Assembly (NCBI GenBank): GCA_041666985.1
Contig: JBAYFV010000164.1
Span: 1-8,199 of the forward strand
Source: GWF2-50-93 sp041666985
GTDB lineage: Bacteria; Verrucomicrobiota; Lentisphaeria; Victivallales; GWF2-50-93
Reading direction: 5' to 3'
DNA: 8,199 nucleotides
Under the pieces are notes generated by a model that was given only the letters and a program-made list of their open reading frames with translations, was not told the DNA's origin and did not search any database. Below, in pieces: positions 1-8,198 of the stretch (its first letter is position 1; the number at the start of each line of letters is the position of its first letter). The translations under genes and the position numbers were made by a program.

Positions 1-41
1 TCGATCAGTTTCTCATCAATCGCCAGGGTCACATTCTTCAT
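1..41 (-). CDS. Partial CDS: N-terminus of a small antitoxin-like (ribbon-helix-helix type) protein
   Basis: Reading leftward from an ATG at 41-39, the frame gives MKNVTLAIDEKLI and then leaves the window. A start of the form M-K-N-V-T-L-x-I-D-E-x-L is typical of short VapB-like or ribbon-helix-helix antitoxins, whose N-terminal beta strand binds DNA and whose C-terminus neutralises a toxin encoded just downstream. The start is well supported: a GGAGG motif (48-52 on this strand) lies 6 bases upstream, and a near-consensus promoter lies just above that. Only 13 complete codons are visible, so the family is inferred from the opening motif alone. The toxin partner, if there is one, would lie beyond the left edge. 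Another small DNA-binding protein with the same strand-helix opening is possible. Confidence 0.6.
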   Translation of the reverse strand, partial: MKNVTLAIDEKLI

Positions 42-47
42 GAAACA

Positions 48-52
48 CCTCC
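48..52 (-). promoter_or_regulatory. Shine-Dalgarno site for the left-edge gene
   Basis: The minus strand reads GGAGG here, 6 bases before the ATG at 41. It fixes the start of the truncated gene, because no other in-frame start upstream has such a site. Confidence 0.75.
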
Positions 53-60
53 GGTTTTCA

Positions 61-88
61 ATTATACAGCTTGTTTTAATTTTGGCAA
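61..88 (-). promoter_or_regulatory. Sigma70-like promoter driving the left-edge gene
   Basis: On the minus strand TTGCCA (88-83, five of six consensus bases) is followed by a 16-base spacer and a perfect TATAAT (66-61). Transcription would start about 7 bases further on, leaving a leader of only about 15 bases that carries the GGAGG site. A perfect inverted repeat, CCACATA (112-118) and TATGTGG (135-141), lies just upstream of the -35 box and could be an operator, which is speculative. Such promoters with nearby operators are usual for autoregulated antitoxin genes. Confidence 0.75.
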
Positions 89-230
89 TTCAAGAGCTTG
101 CCACGATTAATCCACATAATAAGCTGACACAGGATATGTGGAAACGCAAGTGGCTCTTTCATTATTTGTTGTTTGAGTCAGTTGCGTTTTATTTTTACGA
201 TATTTATGATTGCATAGCAATCTTTGAAGT

Positions 231-248
231 GCGAAACCCCTGTTTCGC
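231..248. repeat. Short hairpin: gcgaaa / tttcgc
   Basis: A 6-bp perfect inverted repeat (231-236 and 243-248) encloses the loop cccctg. It is the first in a run of palindromes between the left-edge gene and the hydrolase gene. It has no T-tract and sits far from any stop codon, so it is not an obvious terminator. It may be a small dispersed hairpin repeat, but only one copy is visible here. Confidence 0.45.
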
Positions 249-275
249 TTTGGATTGTGAACTGAGGCAAAACCG

Positions 276-344
276 ACGGAGGGCGGGTTTTCTTACCCGC
301 CGTTTGAGTTAAGATTTGGCGGGTTGGAAAACCCGCCCTCCGTT
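276..344. repeat. Palindromic repeat element, intergenic copy (17-bp perfect terminal arms)
   Basis: Perfect 17-bp inverted arms (276-292, acggagggcgggttttc, and its complement at 327-343) enclose 34 bases. Each end also folds on its own. The left hairpin pairs ggcgggt (282-288) with acccgcc (295-301). The right hairpin pairs ggcgggtt (318-325) with aacccgcc (330-337) around a GGAA loop. Bases 319-344 match 1703-1728 inside the neighbouring hydrolase gene at 25 of 26 positions, and the two-hairpin layout is the same, so this is one of two copies of a repeat family in the window. Such non-coding palindromes are usually moved by a transposase encoded elsewhere, but no transposase is seen here. 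Confidence 0.85.
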
Positions 345-457
345 AAATTTTGAATTTTGCAACCAGCTCAACTAATTAAAAGGGGCGCAGGGGCGCCGCA
401 GTCCAAAGTCAGCCCAAAACGCCTGACGGGAAAGAGGGAAATTCATACAATAGAGGT

Positions 458-560
458 AATTTCAAAATTGCCGAAGGTAGGGCGGTTTCAGAGAAACCGC
501 CGCCTCAGAACGGACGGCTCGGAGCGCCATCCCTACCTTGAATTCGTCAATTTTGAAATT
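458..560. repeat. Nested palindromic element in the leader of the hydrolase gene
   Basis: Three sets of inverted arms are visible. The outer arms are 13 bp and perfect (458-470, aatttcaaaattg, and 548-560). The inner arms are aaggtaggg (474-482) and ccctacctt (531-539). A self-contained hairpin pairs ggcggtttc (481-489) with gaaaccgcc (493-501) around a 3-base loop and partly competes with the inner arms. Bases 345-457 hold only AT-rich sequence and a weak 5-bp hairpin (384-397). The element ends 18 bases before the ribosome binding site of the gene at 589. If transcribed, it would form a large structured leader; otherwise it is a mobile palindrome. No clear promoter is seen between it and the gene. 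Confidence 0.75.
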
Positions 561-588
561 GGCTCAATAGATAAAAACAGGAGATGTC

Positions 589-2250
589 ATGAGCAATTTG
601 AATAAGAAGAATACTTTATGTAATAGTATCGTTTCTTTGCGGGCCGGAGTGGCCAGGAGCGATATCACCACGAGCGAGAAAGGTACGGAAATAAATGATC
701 CGCTATTCGCCAAAGCGTTAGTGCTGGACGACGGCAAGACAAAAGCGGTCATCATCACAATGGATGTTACGGCGATAGGTGGCAGACGGATCAGCCAGGG
801 AATGCTGCCAGATGTCGGGGAAGACTTCCTGCCGGAGCTCCGGGGAAGGATTCAGGAAAAACTGAAAATTCCGGGATGCAACGTTCTGGTCAATGCGTCA
901 CACACGCACCCGTCGGGACGCATGTTATGCAATGACGACGAGCAAGTTGACAGGACATTCGACGCCGTCCGTCGTGCCATGGAAAATATGACAGAGGTAA
1001 AAGTCGGTTCGGGTGTCGGACACGAAAACCGGATCACGATCAATCGGACTTTGAGGTTGAAAAACGGCAAACACTGGACCATCCGTCACACGAACCCGTG
1101 TCCGCCTGATGAAGAGGTCGAGAGTGTCGGCCCGGTTGACCCTGAGATAGGCATAATCCGGATAGACCGGATGGACGGGACTCCGCTGGCGGTAGTTTAT
1201 AATTTTGCATGTCATCCTCTTTTCGGGGATGCCCAAGGGAGTATTACGGCCAATTTTCCCGGAGTCGCCTCCAAAGTCATCGAGGAGAACCTTGGCGATG
1301 GAGTCATGGCGCTGTTTCTACAGGGGGCGGCTGGAGACGTTTGCGATGTGTTTTTCAAGGACTTCAGCCGTCCCAGAAACGTCGAATGTCTTGGTGCGAT
1401 GCTTGGATTAAGTACGCTGAAAGCGTGGAGAGAAATAAAAATGAACAAGCCGGAGGCTTGTTCTACTGCCGCCAAGCTGAGTGTCATTTCCGAGACGATA
1501 AGGCTTCCCCGGAGAACCGACATTCCTGCACGAATTCAATCATTGGAGGCGGAGCAGGACAAGCTGCTTGAATCCCTGAGATTCACCAGCCTGAATTTCA
1601 AGTCCTTCCTGCCCCTATACATCAAATACGGTCTTGCTAGTAGCCCCGAAACAGTACGTAGTTCCAAAATAAAGGAGGGCGGACATTCCTGTCCGCCAAA
1701 TTGCGGGTTGGAAAACCCGCGCTCCGTTGAAGAGGGAACGCACCAAAATCATTACTGGACGATTAGCAATTCTGAATACCCGTTGGATTACTCCTACCGG
1801 TACATGCAATCGGAAAAGACAGGATCGGATGAATTTTCTGCGATGGATTCCTTTAACAGGAAAAACCTCGGAAAATATCTGAAGAACATTGATGCGATGG
1901 AGAAATTAACAAGAATTCAGGATGACATAGCGACGTTGAAGAAGCATCAGGCGATAAACGACGAGTCCGGGGAGGATACAATAGAATCAGAGGTGCAGGG
2001 CATTAAAATCGGGGACTGTGTTTTGATAAGTTCTCCGGCAGAAGTGCTTGTCGAAGTCGGGTTGAATGTCAAGGAGGCATCGCCTTACAAGCACACTTTC
2101 ATGGCTGCATTTTCAAATGGCTACATGCATTACGGGCCGCTTGCGGCAGATTACGACAAAGGAGGCTATGAAGTGACGGAATGTCTGCTGGCTCCAGAAT
2201 GGCAGCGGATTTATGAACAGAAAGCCAATGAAATAATTTCTAAACTGTAA
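589..2250 (+). CDS. Neutral/alkaline ceramidase-family hydrolase (N-terminal ceramidase domain)
   Basis: The 553-residue product matches the neutral/alkaline non-lysosomal ceramidase family, zinc amidases that in characterised members cut the amide bond of ceramide. Visible motifs are LRAGVARSDIT near residues 17-26, NASHTH (102-107, metal-ligand histidines 105/107), YNFACHP (204-210, His209), NFPGVASKV (222-230), LQGAAGDV (244-251), SSPAEVLVEVG with Glu485, and SNGYMHYGP with Tyr515 in the place of the catalytic tyrosine. The start is set by AGGAG (579-583) 5 bases before the ATG. There is no signal peptide, although many relatives are exported, so it may act in the cytoplasm. Residues 285-296 and about 361-381 are encoded by palindromic repeats and look like insertions in the linker between conserved blocks. 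The substrate is unknown; distant paralogues in this family are often annotated on the N-terminal domain alone. It appears to be monocistronic. Confidence 0.85.
   Translation: MSNLNKKNTLCNSIVSLRAGVARSDITTSEKGTEINDPLFAKALVLDDGKTKAVIITMDVTAIGGRRISQGMLPDVGEDFLPELRGRIQEKLKIPGCNVLVNASHTHPSGRMLCNDDEQVDRTFDAVRRAMENMTEVKVGSGVGHENRITINRTLRLKNGKHWTIRHTNPCPPDEEVESVGPVDPEIGIIRIDRMDGTPLAVVYNFACHPLFGDAQGSITANFPGVASKVIEENLGDGVMALFLQGAAGDVCDVFFKDFSRPRNVECLGAMLGLSTLKAWREIKMNKPEACSTAAKLSVISETIRLPRRTDIPARIQSLEAEQDKLLESLRFTSLNFKSFLPLYIKYGLASSPETVRSSKIKEGGHSCPPNCGLENPRSVEEGTHQNHYWTISNSEYPLDYSYRYMQSEKTGSDEFSAMDSFNRKNLGKYLKNIDAMEKLTRIQDDIATLKKHQAINDESGEDTIESEVQGIKIGDCVLISSPAEVLVEVGLNVKEASPYKHTFMAAFSNGYMHYGPLAADYDKGGYEVTECLLAPEWQRIYEQKANEIISKL
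1443..1463. repeat. Hairpin repeat inside the hydrolase gene, coding NKPEACST
   Basis: gaacaagcc (1443-1451) and ggcttgttc (1455-1463) form a perfect 9-bp stem with a gga loop. It is read in frame as part of MNKPEACSTAA (residues 285-295), a stretch unlike the flanking helical sequence and lying between conserved ceramidase blocks. The perfect symmetry is far beyond what coding constraint would give, which suggests a small repeat that landed in frame. I have the impression that this peptide recurs in unrelated proteins of related bacteria, but cannot verify it. Confidence 0.65.
1672..1728. repeat. Palindromic repeat element inserted in frame in the hydrolase gene
   Basis: This is a second copy of the element at 276-344. 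The left hairpin is ggcggac (1678-1684) with gtccgcc (1691-1697). The right hairpin is gcgggtt (1703-1709) with aacccgc (1714-1720) around the same GGAA loop. The ends ggagggcgg (1674-1682) and ccgcgctcc (1717-1725) pair with one mismatch. Bases 1703-1728 match 319-344 at 25 of 26 positions. It is translated as roughly KEGGHSCPPNCGLENPRSVEE (residues 362-382), a cysteine- and proline-rich patch foreign to the family. The frame stays open on both sides and motifs resume downstream, so the gene appears to tolerate it. The exact insertion boundaries are not visible. Confidence 0.85.
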
Positions 2251-2256
2251 CTTGAA

Positions 2257-2304
2257 TGCGGGGAAGGAAAAACCTTTTAAGGAAAGGTTCTTCCCTTCCC
2301 CGCA
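2257..2304. repeat. Long stem-loop just after the hydrolase stop; possible terminator
   Basis: tgcggggaagg (2257-2267) pairs perfectly with 2294-2304. Inside it, aaccttt (2271-2277) pairs with aaaggtt (2283-2289) around a 5-base loop, leaving a small AAA/CTTC internal bulge. It begins 7 bases after the stop codon at 2250, a position suited to ending or protecting the mRNA. No T-tract follows in the plus direction, so a classical intrinsic terminator is not shown. The GC outer stem with an A/T-rich inner hairpin resembles the stem at 2393-2443, suggesting a repeat family. Confidence 0.7.
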
Positions 2305-2334
2305 CCCCAACCCTTTCCAAACCTGTTTGCGATT

Positions 2335-2362
2335 CCATCTGATTGCAGTTGCAATCAGATGG
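2335..2362. repeat. 13-bp perfect inverted repeat with a 2-base loop
   Basis: ccatctgattgca (2335-2347) and its exact complement at 2350-2362 are separated only by gt. It is the middle one of three stem-loops between two convergent genes. A near-loopless palindrome of this length is suited to cruciform formation or protein binding as well as RNA folding. Its role is unknown. Confidence 0.75.
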
Positions 2363-2392
2363 GGGTAAAGTTTTTGTAAAAGGAAGTGAGGT

Positions 2393-2443
2393 TTTGGGCG
2401 AGAAAAAGAAGCTTTTTTCAAAAAGTTTTTCCTCTCGCCCAAA
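2393..2443. repeat. Stem-loop downstream of ftsQ, terminator-like
   Basis: tttgggcgag (2393-2402) pairs perfectly with ctcgcccaaa (2434-2443). The stem continues through A5 (2403-2407) with T5 (2426-2430), and an inner cttttt/aaaaag hairpin lies at 2412-2425. It is 43 bases past the ftsQ stop on the minus strand and could end minus-strand transcription, while its T-rich interior is visible from both strands. It shares the outer-GC, inner-AT plan of 2257-2304. A terminator role is inferred from position only. Confidence 0.6.
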
Positions 2444-2486
2444 TTCCTATACTTTTGCAATTATACTCCGAACGGGTGAAACAGGG

Positions 2487-3302
2487 TCATTCCTCTACTA
2501 TTTCCGGCGGCTTGAGGATTACCTGGCCTTCAAAACGCAGGTCAATTGTAATGGCCGGATTATTCGTCGCCCTCCTCTGTCTCAGCGCATCTCTGAGCAC
2601 GGCCATTTTATCCTCGATTTTAGCTCTGGGGAAAATGGCGCAGAGGGGCACATCGGCACTTGAGGTAAGAAAACTCATCTGGATTTCCCTCGGAGTGCTC
2701 AGGCTCACTTTGAGGATTTTGATTTCGGGATACTTCTTCACCACAGTCATAATCAGGTCAAGGGCCTGCTTGAGCTGTGGCATGTCCTGTCCGGGCGTCA
2801 ACGGGGAATTATCAATCTTGAAACCTGTGATGACCGGAAGATTCCTCCTGAGGTTCACACATGATTTCGACTCCATCACGATTCCATTTGAATCTACAAT
2901 CCATTGCGAATTTAAACTGTAGAGGAAAGCTCTCGGGATGCGCTCTACAATATTCACCTGGATGGTGTCCGGCAGAATCCGTGATACGGTCACCCTGTCA
3001 ATGCTCGGCTGCAAACTAAGCTTTTCGCATATCTGCCGGAGGTTGACTGCAAAAAGATTTGTCGAACCCGTCTTTATTTCAAGGATTTTCGAAACTTCCG
3101 TCCCCTTGCCGTTCCACCAGCCGCCGCTCCTCACATCCATGTGGCGTATGATAAAATGATCGTTCTGGGGAAAAAGCGAACGTGAAGCGAGCCAGAAAAC
3201 AAAGATTATCGCGCTGACAATAATCATAAACGTCGAAAAAACCAAGCCTATCCTCATGCCCGGTTTTTTCAGGATATTTGTCTTTACGTTCTTCACTGCC
3301 AT
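2487..3302 (-). CDS. ftsQ: Cell division protein FtsQ (POTRA-domain divisome protein)
   Basis: The 271-residue product has the FtsQ plan: a short basic cytoplasmic N-terminus, one membrane segment (about residues 17-39), a POTRA domain (about 50-121, ending IDRVTVSRILPDTIQVNIVE), then the beta domain with a P-V-I-T-G motif (156-160) and the conserved end ITIDLRFEGQVILKP (251-265). FtsQ is a bitopic inner-membrane protein that in well-studied bacteria links FtsB/FtsL to the divisome and to septal wall synthesis. The length is normal. The ATG at 3302 has only a weak upstream purine run (GCGGAAAA), so translation may be modest. It lies 117 bases downstream of carB on the same strand and is not next to ftsA, ftsZ, ddl or mur genes, its usual neighbours, which is atypical. 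Confidence 0.88.
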   Translation of the reverse strand: MAVKNVKTNILKKPGMRIGLVFSTFMIIVSAIIFVFWLASRSLFPQNDHFIIRHMDVRSGGWWNGKGTEVSKILEIKTGSTNLFAVNLRQICEKLSLQPSIDRVTVSRILPDTIQVNIVERIPRAFLYSLNSQWIVDSNGIVMESKSCVNLRRNLPVITGFKIDNSPLTPGQDMPQLKQALDLIMTVVKKYPEIKILKVSLSTPREIQMSFLTSSADVPLCAIFPRAKIEDKMAVLRDALRQRRATNNPAITIDLRFEGQVILKPPEIVEE

Positions 3303-3311
3303 TTTTCCGCA

Positions 3312-3331
3312 ATCAGTTATCAGTTATCAGT
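3312..3331. repeat. Heptanucleotide tandem repeat (atcagtt) between carB and ftsQ
   Basis: The unit atcagtt occurs in tandem at 3312-3318 and 3319-3325, with six more matching bases at 3326-3331. It lies 10 bases upstream of the ftsQ start codon, where copy-number change would alter ftsQ leader length and possibly expression. The surrounding 3303-3419 spacer shows no strong promoter or terminator. Heptamer repeats of this sequence are known from intergenic DNA of diverse bacteria, so it may be neutral. Confidence 0.75.
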
Positions 3332-3419
3332 CGTCGGTATTCAGGAAAGAATATCGGATTCAACTTGTCTGTCATCTTGTTATGCTCTTTCACCTGACAC
3401 CTATTATTGTACAGTTCCC

Positions 3420-6677
<3,258 letters not shown>

Positions 6678-6745
6678 TGCATCACTTCCGGACTTTGGGT
6701 TTCAATGTTTTTATCGGCAAATCACTGGATTTTTTATGGAGTAGA

Positions 6746-6773
6746 ACTATACTTTGAAGATTGAAACTTTCCA
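6746..6773 (-). promoter_or_regulatory. Candidate promoter for carB
   Basis: On the minus strand TGGAAA (6773-6768, four of six -35 bases), a 16-base spacer and TATAGT (6751-6746, five of six -10 bases) lie about 70 bases upstream of the carB start. On the plus strand the overlapping bases 6748-6753 read TATACT, a possible -10 for the divergent membrane-protein gene, though it has no good -35. This is a sequence match only. Confidence 0.35.
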
Positions 6774-6821
6774 TATTCATTGTTTTTTTAGTTCCGAAAA
6801 AAACGGAGATAAATTCATAAA

Positions 6822-7124
6822 ATGTTTAAACGTCGCAGACTTGGTGCAACTTATACCCGCGCGCCGGCACAGAATGTGCGGGCCTCGCTGTCCGGCAATT
6901 TTTCAAAGCTGCTGTTCACCATATTCATATGCGTCGCCTATCTCGGACTGCTCTACGTTGCGGTCGGAGTGGTAAGATTCCTCGGCACTGAAATAGCCGA
7001 AATATGGGACAAGGAGACAACAGTCCTGGAGATATACAACAACCCGTGCTGCATCCCCCTCAAAGTCGGAGGGATTATTTTCATTATTTTCTATGTCTTC
7101 CGCGATAAAATGACCAACAGATAG
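6822..7124 (+). CDS. Small two-helix membrane protein of unknown function
   Basis: The 100-residue product has a basic N-terminus (KRRR at residues 3-6), a hydrophobic segment at about 28-54, a connecting loop at about 55-78 containing ETTVLEIYNN and a Cys-Cys pair (76-77), and a second hydrophobic segment at about 79-94 ending RDKMTNR. By the positive-inside rule both ends should face the cytoplasm and the loop the periplasm. I do not recognise a family. GGAG (6805-6808) lies 13 bases before the ATG, longer than ideal. It is divergent from carB, and its stop is 4 bases before the trpC start, so the two are almost certainly co-transcribed and perhaps translationally coupled. That tight spacing and the hydrophobic pattern argue that it is a real gene. 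Confidence 0.7.
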   Translation: MFKRRRLGATYTRAPAQNVRASLSGNFSKLLFTIFICVAYLGLLYVAVGVVRFLGTEIAEIWDKETTVLEIYNNPCCIPLKVGGIIFIIFYVFRDKMTNR

Positions 7125-7128
7125 AGCA

Positions 7129-7935
7129 ATGCCATCAAAAACACCAGACATCCTGCGAAAAATAGTTGAGACAAAGAAAAACGAAGTTGTTTCTTCACGC
7201 AAGGACATGCGTGTTTTCCGGGAAAAGATACGTGAAATCCCGCCTGCGCTTGACTTTAAAAACGCCGTTTCCGGAGAAAACCTCTCGATAATCGCCGAGA
7301 TAAAAAAAGCTTCGCCGTCAGCCGGAATAATATCTGAAAAATTCAATCCTCCGGAAATCGCATCGGCATACCGCAAAGGCGGAGCCGACGCCGTAAGCGT
7401 CCTCACAGACAAAACATATTTCAAAGGTGACATAGGCATAATACCCCTTGTGAGGAAAACGCTTGAAAACATTCCGATTCTCCGTAAGGATTTCATAATC
7501 GCCCCGTCCCAGATATTTGAAGCGCGAGCATATGGCGCGGACTCGTTTCTGCTTATTTCCGGAATACTTTCCAGCTCGCAGATGCAGGATTTCATCGCGC
7601 TGGGACGCAGTCTCGGAATGGAGCCTCTGGTTGAAGTCCACAGCGAGGAGGAATTATCGAAATCAATACAGGCGGGAGCGGAAATAATCGGTGTGAACAA
7701 CCGGAATCTCAGGAACTTCGAAGTCAGCCTCCGGATCTCGGAAAAACTCATACACATGATTCCGCCGCACATTACGGCCGTTTCAGAAAGCGGTATTAAA
7801 TGCGCCAAAGACACGGAACATCTTTTCGCCCTCGGATTTAACGCAGTCCTTGTCGGAGAAACCCTGATGCGTTCAGGAGTCGAAAACTGCGGAAAAATCA
7901 TTTCTGAATTCAAAGGGCAAGAACGGAAGTTCTAA
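7129..7935 (+). CDS. trpC: Indole-3-glycerol phosphate synthase
   Basis: The 268-residue product is a TIM-barrel TrpC, which closes the indole ring of 1-(2-carboxyphenylamino)-1-deoxyribulose 5-phosphate in tryptophan synthesis. The N-terminal helix motif DILRKIVETKKNEV (7-20) is typical. The catalytic set is complete by comparison with the Sulfolobus enzyme: Glu57 and Lys59 (AEIKKASPS), Lys120 (LRKDFI), Glu169 (PLVEVH), Asn190 (GVNNRNL), and Glu220 with Ser221 (VSESG). The phosphate-binding end VGETLMRSG is present. The length is normal for the monofunctional form and it is not fused to TrpF. No clear ribosome binding site precedes the ATG, consistent with coupling to the membrane-protein gene 4 bases upstream. 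No other trp gene is in the window. Confidence 0.95.
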   Translation: MPSKTPDILRKIVETKKNEVVSSRKDMRVFREKIREIPPALDFKNAVSGENLSIIAEIKKASPSAGIISEKFNPPEIASAYRKGGADAVSVLTDKTYFKGDIGIIPLVRKTLENIPILRKDFIIAPSQIFEARAYGADSFLLISGILSSSQMQDFIALGRSLGMEPLVEVHSEEELSKSIQAGAEIIGVNNRNLRNFEVSLRISEKLIHMIPPHITAVSESGIKCAKDTEHLFALGFNAVLVGETLMRSGVENCGKIISEFKGQERKF

Positions 7936-7976
7936 AATTCGTGAGTTCGGAAATGCGAAAGTTCGATAGTTATCCT
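7936..7976. repeat. Low-complexity spacer after trpC with agttcg repeats
   Basis: The hexamer agttcg occurs at 7944-7949 and 7960-7965, each within a purine-rich context (gagttcgg and gaaagttcga). The stretch directly follows the trpC stop and leads into the palindromic region. It has no terminator structure of its own. It looks like degenerate simple repeat sequence. Confidence 0.4.
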
Positions 7977-8198
7977 CTATAAGGGTGAAAATTTAACTTT
8001 TGGCGAGCCAGATTGCGGATTGGATTTTTTTGATCTGACTGACGGACGATATGAATATCGTCCGAAGGAGGATCGAAAAAATACGGCCACAAGATGCTCG
8101 CCGCTATGCGGTTGCGATCTTTTGAGCTTGGATTCGCATTCCTCGAGGGCTTCCGATACCTCGGTATCGAAAGCCTCTCCGAATGCAAACCAATCCTC
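7977..8198 (-). CDS. Possible C-terminal end of a gene entering from the right edge
   Basis: One minus-strand frame is open from the window edge to a TAG at 7979-7977, giving 73 residues without a start. It opens EDWFAFGEAFDTEVSEALEE, an acidic helix-like sequence that looks more protein-like than the other frames, and ends in a basic serine-rich tail (PQSGSPKVKFSPL). The last 40 or so residues coincide with the palindromic element at 8002-8102, so the original C-terminus may have been replaced by element sequence. The DNA is strongly palindromic here, and the opposite strand is also open from an ATG at 8094 to the edge (MLAAMRLRSFELGF...). Neither may be a gene. No family is recognised. Confidence 0.3.
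   Translation of the reverse strand, partial: EDWFAFGEAFDTEVSEALEECESKLKRSQPHSGEHLVAVFFRSSFGRYSYRPSVRSKKSNPQSGSPKVKFSPL
8002..8102. repeat. 101-bp palindromic element with terminal inverted repeats
   Basis: ggcgagc (8002-8008) and gctcgcc (8096-8102) form perfect 7-bp ends. Inside, 8022-8035 pairs with 8071-8084 at 12 of 14 positions, and a central hairpin, cggacgatat (8043-8052) with atatcgtccg (8055-8064), has perfect 10-bp arms. The nested symmetry around one centre and the matched ends suggest a miniature mobile element or REP-like unit. No target-site duplication is evident and it has no coding capacity for a transposase. Confidence 0.7.
8136..8186. repeat. Second palindrome at the right edge
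   Basis: gcttccgatacc (8149-8160) pairs with ggtatcgaaagc (8163-8174) with one mismatch around a 2-base loop, and outer arms gcattc (8136-8141) and gaatgc (8181-8186) match exactly. It lies 33 bases beyond the 101-bp element and may be part of the same larger structure, which could continue outside the window. Confidence 0.6.

Noticed and set aside
40..312. Plus-strand frame of 90 codons
   Set aside because: It starts within the antisense promoter and start region of the left-edge gene, ends inside a palindromic repeat and has no ribosome binding site. The end of its translation is repeat-derived.
276..344. Terminator for a gene upstream
   Set aside because: No gene ends near it on either strand, and its near-identical copy lies inside a coding sequence, so a repeat element is the better reading.
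276..560. CRISPR-like repeat array
   Set aside because: The repeats are inverted, not direct, differ in sequence from one another, and show no regular spacers.
357..605. Plus-strand frame of 82 codons before the hydrolase gene
   Set aside because: It consists mostly of the palindrome at 458-560 and overlaps the start of the real gene. Its composition is unlike a protein.
2460..2465. Perfect TATAAT on the minus strand just past ftsQ
   Set aside because: There is no -35 match at a suitable distance and no minus-strand gene downstream for it to drive, so it is probably chance in AT-rich DNA.
2386..2922. Plus-strand frame of 178 codons
   Set aside because: It is antisense to ftsQ, whose POTRA domain and C-terminal motif are clear, and begins inside a stem-loop.
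6903..7913. Open minus-strand frame of 336 codons opposite the membrane-protein gene and trpC
   Set aside because: It lies antisense to a fully recognisable trpC with all catalytic motifs, and its translation is serine/arginine-rich with no family features. It is a shadow frame.
8065..8071. AAGGAGG on the plus strand, resembling a strong ribosome binding site
   Set aside because: The next ATG (8094) is 22 bases away and the motif lies within a palindromic element. It is not credible as a real start signal without sequence beyond the edge.
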